Shown: positions 1 through 7,027, counted from the first letter of the stretch. The stretch: DNA of 14,265 nt from Candidatus Methanocomedens sp. (GCA_009649835.1 PYCK01000012.1:12527-26791); one strand, 5' to 3'. Made by a program: numbers and translations. The notes: generated by a model from the sequence alone, not told the origin.

Positions 1-645
1 GAACAATACCATGAGGAACTTGCAAAAGTACAGCAGATGGTCCTAAGACTCGGTGAACTGGTAGGCACATCTATCAAAAATTCGGTTGAGGCACTGTGTG
101 ACCACAATGTCGAACAGGCAGAGGCTGTAATAAAAGGCGATGCTGAAATAGATGATCATTCTGCTAAGATCGAGATCAAGTGCATGAGGCTTCTTGCACT
201 CCAGCAGCCAATGGCCAGGGATCTGCGGATGATAGGATCTGTAATCAAGATCAATCTTGACCTTGAGCGAATGAGCGACCTTGCAGTGGATATTGCAAAG
301 ATCGCAGTTGCGACAGGGAATGAGAATCATATCAAACCCCTGATCGATATTCCCAGGATGGCCCGCATAGCATGCGAAATGCTGGACAGTGTACTGCAGG
401 CCTTTTGTGGGTCGAACCCTGATCTGGCATACGAGACTGCAAAATGTGATGATGAGATCGATGCACTGTTTGACCAGGTCAGGCGGGAGTTAATTACGTT
501 GATGGTCGAGGATCCGAGAAGGATTGCCAATGCATCGCACCTGACGTTTGTGGCGCGCTACCTTGAGCGGATAGGGGATCATGCCACCAATATCTGCGAG
601 AGTGTGGTGTATATGGTAACAGGTGACAGGGTGAAGCTGAATTGA
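1..645 (+). CDS. phoU: PhoU family phosphate regulator (5' end outside window)
   Basis: The reading frame is open from base 1 (EQYHEELAKVQQMV...), so the first in-frame ATG at 37 is internal and the true start lies a few codons upstream of the window. The visible 214 residues form the usual two three-helix PhoU repeats, each with its acidic metal-binding signature: LERMSDLAVDI in the first repeat and LERIGDHATNI in the second. PhoU proteins damp high-affinity phosphate uptake through the Pst ABC transporter and, in bacteria, through the PhoR kinase; archaea generally lack PhoR, so a Pst-linked role is the likelier one here. The length matches the family (about 215-225 aa). The product is cytoplasmic. 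A pst operon upstream is inferred, not seen. A second PhoU paralogue with a DNA-binding-type domain lies about 0.9 kb downstream. Confidence 0.93.
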   Translation, partial: EQYHEELAKVQQMVLRLGELVGTSIKNSVEALCDHNVEQAEAVIKGDAEIDDHSAKIEIKCMRLLALQQPMARDLRMIGSVIKINLDLERMSDLAVDIAKIAVATGNENHIKPLIDIPRMARIACEMLDSVLQAFCGSNPDLAYETAKCDDEIDALFDQVRRELITLMVEDPRRIANASHLTFVARYLERIGDHATNICESVVYMVTGDRVKLN

Positions 646-669
646 TCATCTCTTCTCCCCTCATTTTAG

Positions 670-727
670 TTTGAATATATTCAAATGAAAAGTTAATTTA
701 TATAGGAATATAATCAAACATATTCCT
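670..727. promoter_or_regulatory. Promoter with two dyads upstream of the ATPase remnant
   Basis: A perfect 16-bp palindrome, TTTGAATATATTCAAA, occupies 670-685. A second dyad, AGGAATAT, 8 nt, ATATTCCT, occupies 704-727. A TATA-like stretch (TTTATATAGG) lies between them at about 697-706. Both dyads carry related GAATAT/ATATTC half-sites, as expected for a repeated operator. The ATG of the pseudogene follows at 738. The dyads are seen directly; an operator role is inferred. Confidence 0.45.
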
Positions 728-737
728 GTGAAAAAAT

Positions 738-845
738 ATGGACGAAATATTAGAAACACTGGTAAAATTAAACCCGTGGTAGGATCACAAAAAATTCGAA
801 ACAGGAATTCCCAGAAACATATATGTTTCGAAAATTAAACCATTC
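738..845 (+). pseudogene. N-terminal remnant of an archaeal AAA ATPase (AAA_14/DUF4143 type)
   Basis: The ATG at 738 opens a frame reading MDEILETLVKLNPW, then TAG at 780-782, then DHKKFETGIPRNIYVSKIKPF. The N-terminus of archaeal ATPases with an AAA_14 and DUF4143 architecture typically reads LNPWW, a short charged stretch, then an F-x-TGIPR-x-x-Y motif just before the P-loop domain. The stop sits where the second Trp of NPWW is expected, so a single TGG-to-TAG change explains it. After about residue 36 the similarity ends and no Walker A follows; the hicBA promoter begins instead. This is therefore a stub of a gene that lost its ATPase body. The family call rests on remembered motif similarity. 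Confidence 0.6.
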
Positions 846-867
846 TGCTCTTATCCTGGTCATTGGT

Positions 868-893
868 GTACGCACATTTCCAAGTGCGCGTAC
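868..893. promoter_or_regulatory. Imperfect inverted repeat upstream of hicBA
   Basis: GTACGCAC and GTGCGCGTAC form an inverted repeat around an ATTTCCAA spacer. The outer GTACGC/GCGTAC arms pair perfectly and a GC bulge sits inside; flanking TTGGT/ACCAA extend the symmetry to about 863-896. It lies just upstream of the TATA-like element of hicBA. HicB antitoxins usually autoregulate their operons, so an operator is plausible but inferred. Confidence 0.4.
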
Positions 894-901
894 CAAAAAT
901 G

Positions 902-909
902 TTTTAATA
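902..909 (+). promoter_or_regulatory. TATA-like element for hicBA
   Basis: TTTTAATA is centred about 26 nt upstream of the hicB ATG (932). This is the archaeal spacing from TATA box to transcription start, so the mRNA would be leaderless or nearly so. No Shine-Dalgarno sequence precedes the ATG, which agrees. Confidence 0.4.
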
Positions 910-931
910 CATACCTTTCATCCTTTTTAAC

Positions 932-1180
932 ATGGAACAAACACAAAAATTTTCTGCCATAGTGCACAAAGAAGATGACTGGTATGTATCGTGGTGTCCT
1001 GATATAGACATTGCAAGTCAGGGAAAAACAGTTGAAGAAGCCGTTGCAAACTTAAAAGAAGCCGTGGAACTATATTTGGAAGATGAGGATGTATCGGTGC
1101 CACAAACAACTTCTTTTTTAACTACTTTTGAGGTTTCCCGTGACAAAACTTCCCATCCTTATCAGCGCATGAGACAATAA
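932..1180 (+). CDS. hicB: HicB-type antitoxin
   Basis: This 82-residue protein has the compact HicB fold pattern: a partially degraded RNase-H-like core with FSAIVHKEDDWYVSWCPDI near the start, then SQGKTVEEAVANLKEAVELYLED, then the usual tail ...TTFEV. HicB binds and neutralises the HicA mRNA interferase and commonly represses the operon. The start is the first ATG after a TATA-like box. The normal family ends soon after TTFEV. Here 14 further residues (SRDKTSHPYQRMRQ) follow inside the start of hicA; this tail is changed by the same apparent one-base insertion that breaks hicA (base 1161). Without that base hicB would stop slightly earlier, at the TGA read in the restored frame. The ordering antitoxin-then-toxin differs from the classical E. 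coli hicAB order but is common elsewhere. Confidence 0.85.
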   Translation: MEQTQKFSAIVHKEDDWYVSWCPDIDIASQGKTVEEAVANLKEAVELYLEDEDVSVPQTTSFLTTFEVSRDKTSHPYQRMRQ

Positions 1181-1368
1181 AAGCCCTGAACAGTATTGGC
1201 TTTCAAGTTGTTTCTCAAAAGGGGAGCCATATAAAAATGAAAAGGAAGAATGACAACGAAACATTCACTGTCATAATTCCAAATTATAACGAAATACCAA
1301 TCGGCACTCTAAAATCTATAATCAGGCAAGCCGGACTTTCTCCAGAGGATTTTATAAAATTGTTTTGA
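1140..1368 (+). pseudogene. hicA: HicA-type mRNA interferase toxin, frameshifted
   Basis: A GTG at 1140 starts VTKLPIL, the typical HicA N-terminus, but this frame ends at TGA 1170-1172. The rest of HicA continues in the next frame from about 1162: SAHETIKALNSIGFQVV, then the hallmark catalytic segment SQKGSHIKMKR, then IPIGTLKSIIRQAGLSPEDF, ending at TGA 1366-1368. Ignoring the single A at 1161 joins both halves into a 75-residue protein of normal HicA length. The downstream frame has no ATG, GTG or TTG before the catalytic His segment. HicA is a double-stranded-RNA-binding-fold ribonuclease that cleaves mRNA. The toxin therefore looks inactivated, unless the base is a sequencing error or the ribosome shifts frame. 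It overlaps the 3' end of hicB by about 40 nt. Confidence 0.8.
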
Positions 1369-1413
1369 ACTTGAAGGTTCACCTTAACATCGTGTGGAAA
1401 CTTCATTATTTAG

Positions 1414-1440
1414 GAATCACATTATCTGATTCACATAATG
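1414..1440. repeat. Two interlocking inverted repeats upstream of the second phoU
   Basis: GAATCA (1414-1419) pairs with TGATTC (1427-1432), and the overlapping CATTAT (1420-1425) pairs with ATAATG (1435-1440). The same bases also read as an imperfect direct repeat of TCACATTAT/TCACATAAT. No role is established. The position, about 55 nt upstream of the TATA-like box, would suit a regulator site. Confidence 0.25.
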
Positions 1441-1493
1441 ATATGTCGATCTGCCGTCTGCCTGACGATCTATCAACAACCTTTTCCAACAAA

Positions 1494-1545
1494 TTTATAT
1501 ATTTCATTACCACCTATATTGAATATCACTATTCTATATAGGTGG
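1494..1545 (+). promoter_or_regulatory. TATA box and perfect 10-bp inverted repeat before AbrB-PhoU
   Basis: TTTATATATT (1494-1503) is a good archaeal TATA box. Just downstream, CCACCTATAT (1510-1519) and ATATAGGTGG (1536-1545) form a perfect inverted repeat around a 16-nt spacer. Transcription from this TATA would begin inside the dyad (about 1522-1526), so the repeat cannot fold in full in the mRNA and is better read as a DNA operator. The right arm also supplies GGTGG, the only Shine-Dalgarno-like sequence for the next gene. The neighbouring product carries an AbrB domain, which makes autoregulation an attractive inference. Confidence 0.55.
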
Positions 1546-1546
1546 A

Positions 1547-2575
1547 ATTGCTATCACACCAGAAAAAAGAAAGATACAGCTAACAGGCGGCTCTACATTC
1601 ATCGTCTCATTACCCATCAAGTGGGTGCGGGAAATCGGGCTGTCAGCCGGAGATACGGTAACACTGTCACCGCAGCCGGACCGGACACTCCTGATATCAT
1701 CAGAGCCGAAGGTTGAGGAGCGGCTTTATAAAGCAACCATTGAACTCTTCCAGGGTGATGATCCAGAGGATAACTTCAGGTGTCTTGTTGGACACTACCT
1801 TGTCGGATATGACATTATAAAACTGGTCTCACGTAAAGGATTCAGTGCATCTGACAGGAAGTTTATCAAGGACGCCGCACGCCAGAGGTTGATCGGTCTT
1901 GAGGTCATTGAAGAGTCCAGGAATGAACTGGTCCTGCAAAGCCTTCTTAACTACCGTGACCTTTCGCTCGATAAAGCGATGCAGAGTATGTACAGGCTTG
2001 TGTCATCGATGCTGGAGGATGTCATGCGCACATTGCGTGACCATGATCTTGAACTTGCAACGGATATTATCCAGCGAGATAATGAAGTAGACCGTTTCTA
2101 TTTATTGACAGTACGCCAGCTCAAAGCAGCGATAGAGGACCCGCAGCTTTCTGAGAAGATCGGGATCAAATGTCCAAGGGAATGCCTTGGATACCGGCTT
2201 GCCACAAAGAGCATGGAGCGAATCGGCGATCATGCCGAGCTGATGGCACAGAATATCATCAAACTGGATCACGGGATCGATGAGAGCGATCTGGTCTTTC
2301 AGATGGGGGTGCATGTGCGTAATGTTTTTACGGATGCGTTTAAATCACTCGCCCAAAACGATGTGAAACATGCGAACAGGGTCATTACAAATTCGAAAAA
2401 AGCCGTAAATGCCGGTGCTTCTCTTGCTAAGAAGAACAGAAAGAATGCAGATCCATGCATATCCGGTACTGAAATGAGATCGATCATTGAGAGTTTGAAA
2501 CGGATATCTGAGTATAGCGCTGATATTGCCGAAGTATCGATCAATATGAGTATCAAAGAACTGCGGGAAATTTGA
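1547..2575 (+). CDS. PhoU family protein with N-terminal SpoVT/AbrB domain
   Basis: Residues about 10-50 form a SpoVT-AbrB swapped-hairpin domain (KIQLTGGSTFIVSLP, then GLSAGDTVTLSPQ). Two PhoU repeats follow, with signatures SMERIGDHAELM and LKRISEYSADIAEV. This architecture is standard in Methanosarcinales PhoU paralogues and suggests a phosphate-responsive transcription factor or a regulator of Pst uptake. The start is abnormal: the AbrB domain is open upstream only to a TGA at 1520-1522, and that stretch holds no ATG, GTG or TTG in frame. ATT at 1547 and ATC at 1553 are the remaining candidates; ATC is 7 nt from GGTGG (1541-1545). GTG at 1625 would delete most of the AbrB domain and is unlikely to be the true start. 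Length from 1547 is 342 aa, normal for the family. A start-codon mutation or sequence error is the alternative. Confidence 0.87.
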   Translation: MAITPEKRKIQLTGGSTFIVSLPIKWVREIGLSAGDTVTLSPQPDRTLLISSEPKVEERLYKATIELFQGDDPEDNFRCLVGHYLVGYDIIKLVSRKGFSASDRKFIKDAARQRLIGLEVIEESRNELVLQSLLNYRDLSLDKAMQSMYRLVSSMLEDVMRTLRDHDLELATDIIQRDNEVDRFYLLTVRQLKAAIEDPQLSEKIGIKCPRECLGYRLATKSMERIGDHAELMAQNIIKLDHGIDESDLVFQMGVHVRNVFTDAFKSLAQNDVKHANRVITNSKKAVNAGASLAKKNRKNADPCISGTEMRSIIESLKRISEYSADIAEVSINMSIKELREI

Positions 2576-2748
2576 GACCCAGGCTGGCATGTGTGGAGCT
2601 TGGCAAAGTCTTTCATGAAAGAGTGAGGCAATAGTGTTTTAACAAGTTTGCGTTGTAGATGTAGCTGGATTTCACTACATAACTATATTCCAAAACAGTG
2701 CCATACTATACAAAAACTATTCAAGTAATCGGTTCGTTTATGTGAACA

Positions 2749-3309
2749 ATGAAACACGAGCTGGTAGTGGGCATATCAGGTGCATCCGGTGTCATATACG
2801 GCATACGGCTGCTTGAGGTGCTGAAAGAAAATAAAGATATTACAGTTCATCTGGTAGTGTCTGAACCTGCAAAGCAGATCATCGGGATTGAGACCGATTA
2901 TTCAACTACCGATGTTGAGGCCATGGCAGACCACTTATGGAATGAGCAGGAGTTCACTGCACCCATTGCCAGCGGTTCACATAAGACCACCGGAATGGTG
3001 GTGGTTCCCTGCAGCATGAAGACCCTTGCAGGAATTGCAAACGGTTTCTCTGATACACTTATAGGACGCTCAGCCGATATCTGCCTGAAAGAGGACCGCA
3101 GGCTTGTGCTTGTCCCCAGGGAGACACCGCTTAGCCTTATTGACCTGGAGAATATGGTAAAGGTCAGGCAGGCCGGTGCTGCAGTGCTGCCTGCATGTCC
3201 GGGTTTATATCCAAAACCGCAGTCTGTGGACGAGATGATAAATTTTGTTGTGGGCAGGGTACTTGACCTATTGGATATAGAGCATAGGTTATACCGCAGG
3301 TGGGAATGA
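2749..3309 (+). CDS. ubiX: UbiX flavin prenyltransferase
   Basis: The 186-residue protein is full length for UbiX. It shows the N-terminal flavin-binding loop GISGASG (8-14), the SGSHKTTGMVVVPCSMKTLA segment (75-94), RSADICLKEDRRLVLVPRETPLS (107-129) and the C-terminal LPACPGLYPKPQS. UbiX joins dimethylallyl monophosphate to FMN to give prenylated FMN, the cofactor of UbiD-family (de)carboxylases. In archaea this cofactor is needed by anhydromevalonate phosphate decarboxylase of the archaeal mevalonate route as well as by other UbiD enzymes. The protein is soluble and forms a dodecamer in characterised relatives. It converges on the KaiC-like gene, with 47 nt between the stop codons. No strong Shine-Dalgarno precedes the ATG. 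Confidence 0.96.
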   Translation: MKHELVVGISGASGVIYGIRLLEVLKENKDITVHLVVSEPAKQIIGIETDYSTTDVEAMADHLWNEQEFTAPIASGSHKTTGMVVVPCSMKTLAGIANGFSDTLIGRSADICLKEDRRLVLVPRETPLSLIDLENMVKVRQAGAAVLPACPGLYPKPQSVDEMINFVVGRVLDLLDIEHRLYRRWE

Positions 3310-3356
3310 AACAAACAGGGGAAAACTCATCAGTCGTTTTGCAGTTTTGGAAAATA

Positions 3357-4064
3357 TCAATCTGTAAGGAAATCAATTCCCTTATTTGGTTGAATCTTAA
3401 ATTTCATCGGTTCTTCCGGGATTTGAGTATTTCTCATTTTTACGACTTCAAGAATTCGCTCGTGTTTATTTGTATATGGGTTTTCCACTTTTGACATTTT
3501 TATTACACCATAAACAGAATAAGCCGCAGTATATTCAGTTCTTATATTCGAACTTTCATCCATAACATAAATAGTAGTGTAATTCTTATGAGATCCCACA
3601 TGATTCAGAGCATCAAATTGACCCCTGAATTGATCTAACGAAATAGTGGATGTAAATACTCCGATATTGTCTATAACCACAATATCATTTGTCTCAGGAA
3701 TAATATCTTTCAATTTTATAATGTTAGTCGACAATTCATCATTCTTTGTACCCCATTCTACTCTACTAATGGCCCCGTATACTCGCTGTTCATACACACG
3801 TTGAATTACCAAATTCCCATCTTCATAGAATTGTCTTAAATTTAGTCCAAGTGATTCGGCCTGTAACAATATATCTTCTGGCGTTTCTTCAGTAGCAATG
3901 AACAAACAGTTTTTACCATTTTTACAGGCCTGGTACAACAAGTGCAGTCCCAATATGGTCTTTCCTGAACCAGTGTTGCCTGTTATTAAAATCCCTTTGC
4001 CTTCAGGATATCCTCCCTGAAGTTTGCTGTCTAATTTTTCCAAACCGGTTGAAATTCGCTCCAT
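3357..4064 (-). CDS. KaiC-like single-domain RecA-fold ATPase
   Basis: One KaiC/RadA-type ATPase domain fills the 235-residue protein. The KaiC-family start MERISTGLEKLDSKLQGGYP is followed by Walker A GNTGSGKT (29-36), the paired catalytic glutamates in ATEETPEDIL (E59, E60), Walker B IVVID (128-132) and the late KMR motif (209-211) matching the K-x-R of KaiC. The ATG at 4064 is preferred over the one at 4085: GGAG lies 10 nt before it, and it begins 5 nt after the stop of the upstream response regulator. Archaeal KaiC-like proteins act as ATP-dependent switches in signalling (ArlH in archaellum assembly is one characterised relative). As the last gene of the operon it is a likely output of the phosphorelay; that role is inferred. 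There is no second KaiC domain and no KaiB or KaiA nearby. Confidence 0.9.
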   Translation of the reverse strand: MERISTGLEKLDSKLQGGYPEGKGILITGNTGSGKTILGLHLLYQACKNGKNCLFIATEETPEDILLQAESLGLNLRQFYEDGNLVIQRVYEQRVYGAISRVEWGTKNDELSTNIIKLKDIIPETNDIVVIDNIGVFTSTISLDQFRGQFDALNHVGSHKNYTTIYVMDESSNIRTEYTAAYSVYGVIKMSKVENPYTNKHERILEVVKMRNTQIPEEPMKFKIQPNKGIDFLTD

Positions 4065-4069
4065 TATAA

Positions 4070-4933
4070 TTAATCTCCTATACATAATATCTTATAACAA
4101 CAATAACTATCTCCGCCCGCTATGGTTTTTTCAATATTAAAACTAATATCGCTATAGAGCCGGATACCTACTCTTGTAAAAATAGCCTTTCCTAACATGC
4201 AAAACATAGGATTTATGTTGTTTTCACCCCATGGACATTTTGTATTTGATAACATAAAACCTTTATCATTTATTTCATCAATTGAGAAATCCCCTCCCAG
4301 TTTGTTCATTAAGATGCAAAATGTCTGGGCCATTTCTAACATATTTTCAGGCTGTTTTTGAATATATTTTGACCAGAGAAATAATTCTACCTGTTCGCTC
4401 ATCTGATGAATTACTTCAGTCTTCCTATTTGAATCAATAATTTTAAAAATGTAGGGAAGAAGATTAATTAGTATAGTCCTGAAATCATTCTGTGCCTCTA
4501 TTATTGCTTTGCTTTCAACCAACTGGTCATGAAAACGTTTTGCCTTCACCAAGGATCTTGTGCGGGTAATTAATTCTTGAGTGTTTATCGGTTTTGTGAG
4601 GAAATCGTCAGCACCCACCTCTATAGCTTTAATCCTGTCCTCTACATCGGAAAGGGCTGTGATCATTACCACAGGTGTAAAACGGGTAGAATCTCCCTGT
4701 TTTATTCTTTTACATACTTCATATCCGTCAATTCCCGGCATCATGATATCCAGCAGCACAATATCCGGTTTCTCTGATTCTACTTTTTCAATAGCTTCTT
4801 CCCCATTATAAGCCGGTATTATTTCGTAGTCTTTTTTAAGAATGGCTGTAATGAGTTTAACATTTGCAGGCAGGTCATCTACCACCAGTACCTTACTACC
4901 ATTCATATTTTCCTTACTCTCTAAAATTGTCAT
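4070..4933 (-). CDS. Response regulator with C-terminal MetOD1-like domain
   Basis: Residues about 12-130 are a complete CheY-like receiver: acidic pair D19/D20, phosphoacceptor D62 in LLDIMMPGIDG, T92 and K114 (LTKP). A short helix leads to a C-terminal region (about 150-287) resembling methanogen output domain 1, with TKCPWGENNINPMFC (232-245) and a cysteine-rich end (C278, C279, C284). MetOD1 occurs at the ends of methanogen signalling proteins and its biochemical function is unknown. No DNA-binding domain is present. The ATG at 4933 overlaps the TGA of the kinase gene by 4 nt (ATGA); a second start at 4906 has AAGGA close by and removes nine residues. The gene is followed at 5 nt by the KaiC-like gene, so translational coupling and physical partnership are plausible. 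Confidence 0.88.
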   Translation of the reverse strand: MTILESKENMNGSKVLVVDDLPANVKLITAILKKDYEIIPAYNGEEAIEKVESEKPDIVLLDIMMPGIDGYEVCKRIKQGDSTRFTPVVMITALSDVEDRIKAIEVGADDFLTKPINTQELITRTRSLVKAKRFHDQLVESKAIIEAQNDFRTILINLLPYIFKIIDSNRKTEVIHQMSEQVELFLWSKYIQKQPENMLEMAQTFCILMNKLGGDFSIDEINDKGFMLSNTKCPWGENNINPMFCMLGKAIFTRVGIRLYSDISFNIEKTIAGGDSYCCYKILCIGD

Positions 4934-5715
4934 TCACTTTTCACTTCCCCTAATTCGACCGGTATATTGAAAGTAAATACACTTCCTTTTCCTAATTCAC
5001 TTTCAGCCCATATCCTGCCTTGCATAAGGTTAACAACTTTCTCACACAGGCATAGTCCAAGACCGGTACCTCTTGGTTTACTTTCCAACTTTGAATATAT
5101 ATGTGCAAATGGTTCAAATAACCTGGGAATATCTTCTTCTTTAATGCCTATACCTGAGTCCTTAACACTAACCTGGATCTCATTCCCTGCATTATTACCT
5201 GTTATTTCAATAATTCCGGAGTTCGTAAACTTGATTGAATTGCTGACAAGGTTAGTTAAAACCTGGTTGAACCTTTGTTTATCCTGGAACACCTGGATGC
5301 CTGGTGGAATGTCCACCTTGCATTGCAGTCCCTTCTCCATTACTGCGTCTTTTAATTTAGATATTACCTCGTTTACCACATCATCCAGTAAAAACGTCTC
5401 CTGAACAAGTTCATTCTTGCCTGCTTCGATCCTGCTAATATCCATTACATCATTTATAAGATCTAACAGGTCTTGAGCACTTTCATAGACTATGGTGAGT
5501 TGTTCTCGTTGTTTATCTGATATTTCACCGGTCTTGCCATTCAAGATCAAACTGGTAAAACCCAGAATTGAAGTAAGTGGTGAACGCAGTTCATGGCCCG
5601 CAGACGATAAAAACGTGCTACTAAGCATGTTTTGTTCAATAGAAGTGGCGCTTTTATCCAGTGATTCTTCCCCCTGGTTACTTGTGCTCATTGACTTTTT
5701 GCTTAAGTTTTTCAT
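4930..5715 (-). CDS. Sensorless histidine kinase (HisKA + HATPase)
   Basis: The 261-residue protein holds only the catalytic core. The H-box FLSSAGHELRSPLTSI carries the phosphoacceptor H41; a dimerisation helix pair ends at ISRIEAGK. The ATPase domain has N-box NLVSNSIKF (155-163), G1 DSGIG (186-190), an F-box-like LFEPF and G2 GTGLGL (216-221). There are no transmembrane or sensor domains. Its first 38 nt overlap the REC-PAS-GAF gene in a different frame, and the latter ends in a helix (FLRYEKLKQKVNEHK) that normally leads into HisKA. The pair therefore looks like a hybrid kinase split in two. The start is uncertain: ATG at 5715 is preceded by GAGGT with no spacing, and ATG at 5691 has no ribosome site. 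Confidence 0.92.
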   Translation of the reverse strand: MKNLSKKSMSTSNQGEESLDKSATSIEQNMLSSTFLSSAGHELRSPLTSILGFTSLILNGKTGEISDKQREQLTIVYESAQDLLDLINDVMDISRIEAGKNELVQETFLLDDVVNEVISKLKDAVMEKGLQCKVDIPPGIQVFQDKQRFNQVLTNLVSNSIKFTNSGIIEITGNNAGNEIQVSVKDSGIGIKEEDIPRLFEPFAHIYSKLESKPRGTGLGLCLCEKVVNLMQGRIWAESELGKGSVFTFNIPVELGEVKSE

Positions 5716-7027
5716 ACCTCAGGAAATTGTTAAAGGTAACTGCAAACTGCATCCCGAACTTTTCAAGCAGCAACACCTCATCATCACTCAAATTCCTGTA
5801 AGGGGACGCCATCAGGTCAACCATACCGATCAAATTGCCTTTCGACCTCAATTGTATGGTGATTATGGATTCCTCCACTTTAACCTGCTCAGACCCGGTC
5901 AGTCCCGGGATATGTGCAGAAAGCGGTAAAATCATCACCGGATTATCAGGGTCAAGGACTTGTTGTATAGCAGGGCTGTTGGGAGATTGCTTTTGTAAAA
6001 GTTCCACAAATTTTGGCGGCAATCCCACAGACCATTTAATTTCGATATTATTTTCATTTATTAAATATATTAGTCCGCCTTCCAATTCCATTATGTCAAC
6101 GATTTGCTCAACAGCGCATTTGACCAGTTCATGAGAACTTGCACAGTTACTGAACAGGTTGCCCAGTTCATAGAGTCTGGCAATCTCGCGGTTCTTCTTT
6201 TCAACCTCTTCCTGCATCTTGTTTCGTTCCGTGACATCACGGAACACCCCAATGTGGAAAGTGAGGTCACCATTTTCATTTTTTACAGGAGATACAATCC
6301 CTTCAAGATGAACTATGTTGTCCTTTTGAGTGATCTGCTCTATTTCGAATGGTTTATGTGACGCATGTGCTATATCCGGTATGCACGGTGAATGATGCTC
6401 ATCAGGGGATATTGTTCCGGGAGGAATATCACATTCTAAAATATCGTGCATCCTCTTATTGCAGTAGATGACATTCAAATCAGAGTCCGTCACCATTACA
6501 CCGTCCCCCATATCACTAAGCACCGTATCAAGGAATTTCTTAGTATCTTCAAGTTCGATGATTTTTTCCTCAAGTTTCCTGAAGATACGGTCACTGTACA
6601 GTTTCAGGTATTCTTCTTCACTCCTGATGAGGGGATTCACAGGTGCTGTCACCCCTATATCATATTCTTCGAGGGTGGTTTTAATTTCATAGAGTAGGTC
6701 CTTGGGCTCTGTCGGCTTGATCAAAAACCGTGATGCACCCAGGGAAGCTGCAAGTTCCTTATCCTTTTCGCTCACATAATGTGCAGTGTAGAAAATAAAT
6801 GGTATGCCACTTAAGGACTTATTCTTCTTAAGTTCACGCAAGAATGAGAAACCATCCATCCCGGGCATCATAATATCTGATATTATCATATCCGGTTTTG
6901 ATTTTTTCAAATACTCAATTGCCTCAATACCATTTACAGCTTCAGCTACTTCATATCCATTGGATGTAAGAATTGTTGAAACCAATTTCCTGTCGGTTTT
7001 CCTGTCATCAACTACCAGTATTGTCAT
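5678..7027 (-). CDS. REC-PAS-GAF signalling protein
   Basis: The 449 residues contain a receiver (1-122; D7/D8, phosphoacceptor D51 in IISDIMMPGMDG, T81, K104), a helical linker (about 135-165), a PAS domain (about 166-270, closing with FRDVTERNKMQEE) and a GAF domain (about 285-435). A final helix ends the protein, with no kinase core. It should receive phosphate at D51 and sense small ligands or redox state through PAS and GAF; the ligands are unknown. GAGG 5 nt before the ATG supports the start at 7027. It overlaps the upstream single receiver gene by 20 nt and the downstream kinase gene by 38 nt. A +1 shift near the end would fuse it to that kinase. Confidence 0.9.
   Translation of the reverse strand: MTILVVDDRKTDRKLVSTILTSNGYEVAEAVNGIEAIEYLKKSKPDMIISDIMMPGMDGFSFLRELKKNKSLSGIPFIFYTAHYVSEKDKELAASLGASRFLIKPTEPKDLLYEIKTTLEEYDIGVTAPVNPLIRSEEEYLKLYSDRIFRKLEEKIIELEDTKKFLDTVLSDMGDGVMVTDSDLNVIYCNKRMHDILECDIPPGTISPDEHHSPCIPDIAHASHKPFEIEQITQKDNIVHLEGIVSPVKNENGDLTFHIGVFRDVTERNKMQEEVEKKNREIARLYELGNLFSNCASSHELVKCAVEQIVDIMELEGGLIYLINENNIEIKWSVGLPPKFVELLQKQSPNSPAIQQVLDPDNPVMILPLSAHIPGLTGSEQVKVEESIITIQLRSKGNLIGMVDLMASPYRNLSDDEVLLLEKFGMQFAVTFNNFLRYEKLKQKVNEHK

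Noticed and set aside
738..961. Pyrrolysine readthrough of the TAG at 780 to make a longer protein
   Set aside because: The frame after the stop matches an ATPase for only about 21 codons and then runs as unrelated sequence into hicB, with no P-loop. A decayed gene explains it better.
1438..1716. A 92-codon plus-strand open frame
   Set aside because: It runs across the promoter dyad and the AbrB domain of the second PhoU in another frame and has no recognisable protein features.
2610..2621. Palindrome CTTTCATGAAAG downstream of the second phoU
   Set aside because: Twelve bases of perfect symmetry without a T-tract or link to a promoter are too little to call a terminator or operator.
3357..4064. 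A Kai circadian clock
   Set aside because: There is only one ATPase domain, no KaiA or KaiB nearby, and many archaeal KaiC-like proteins have no timing role.
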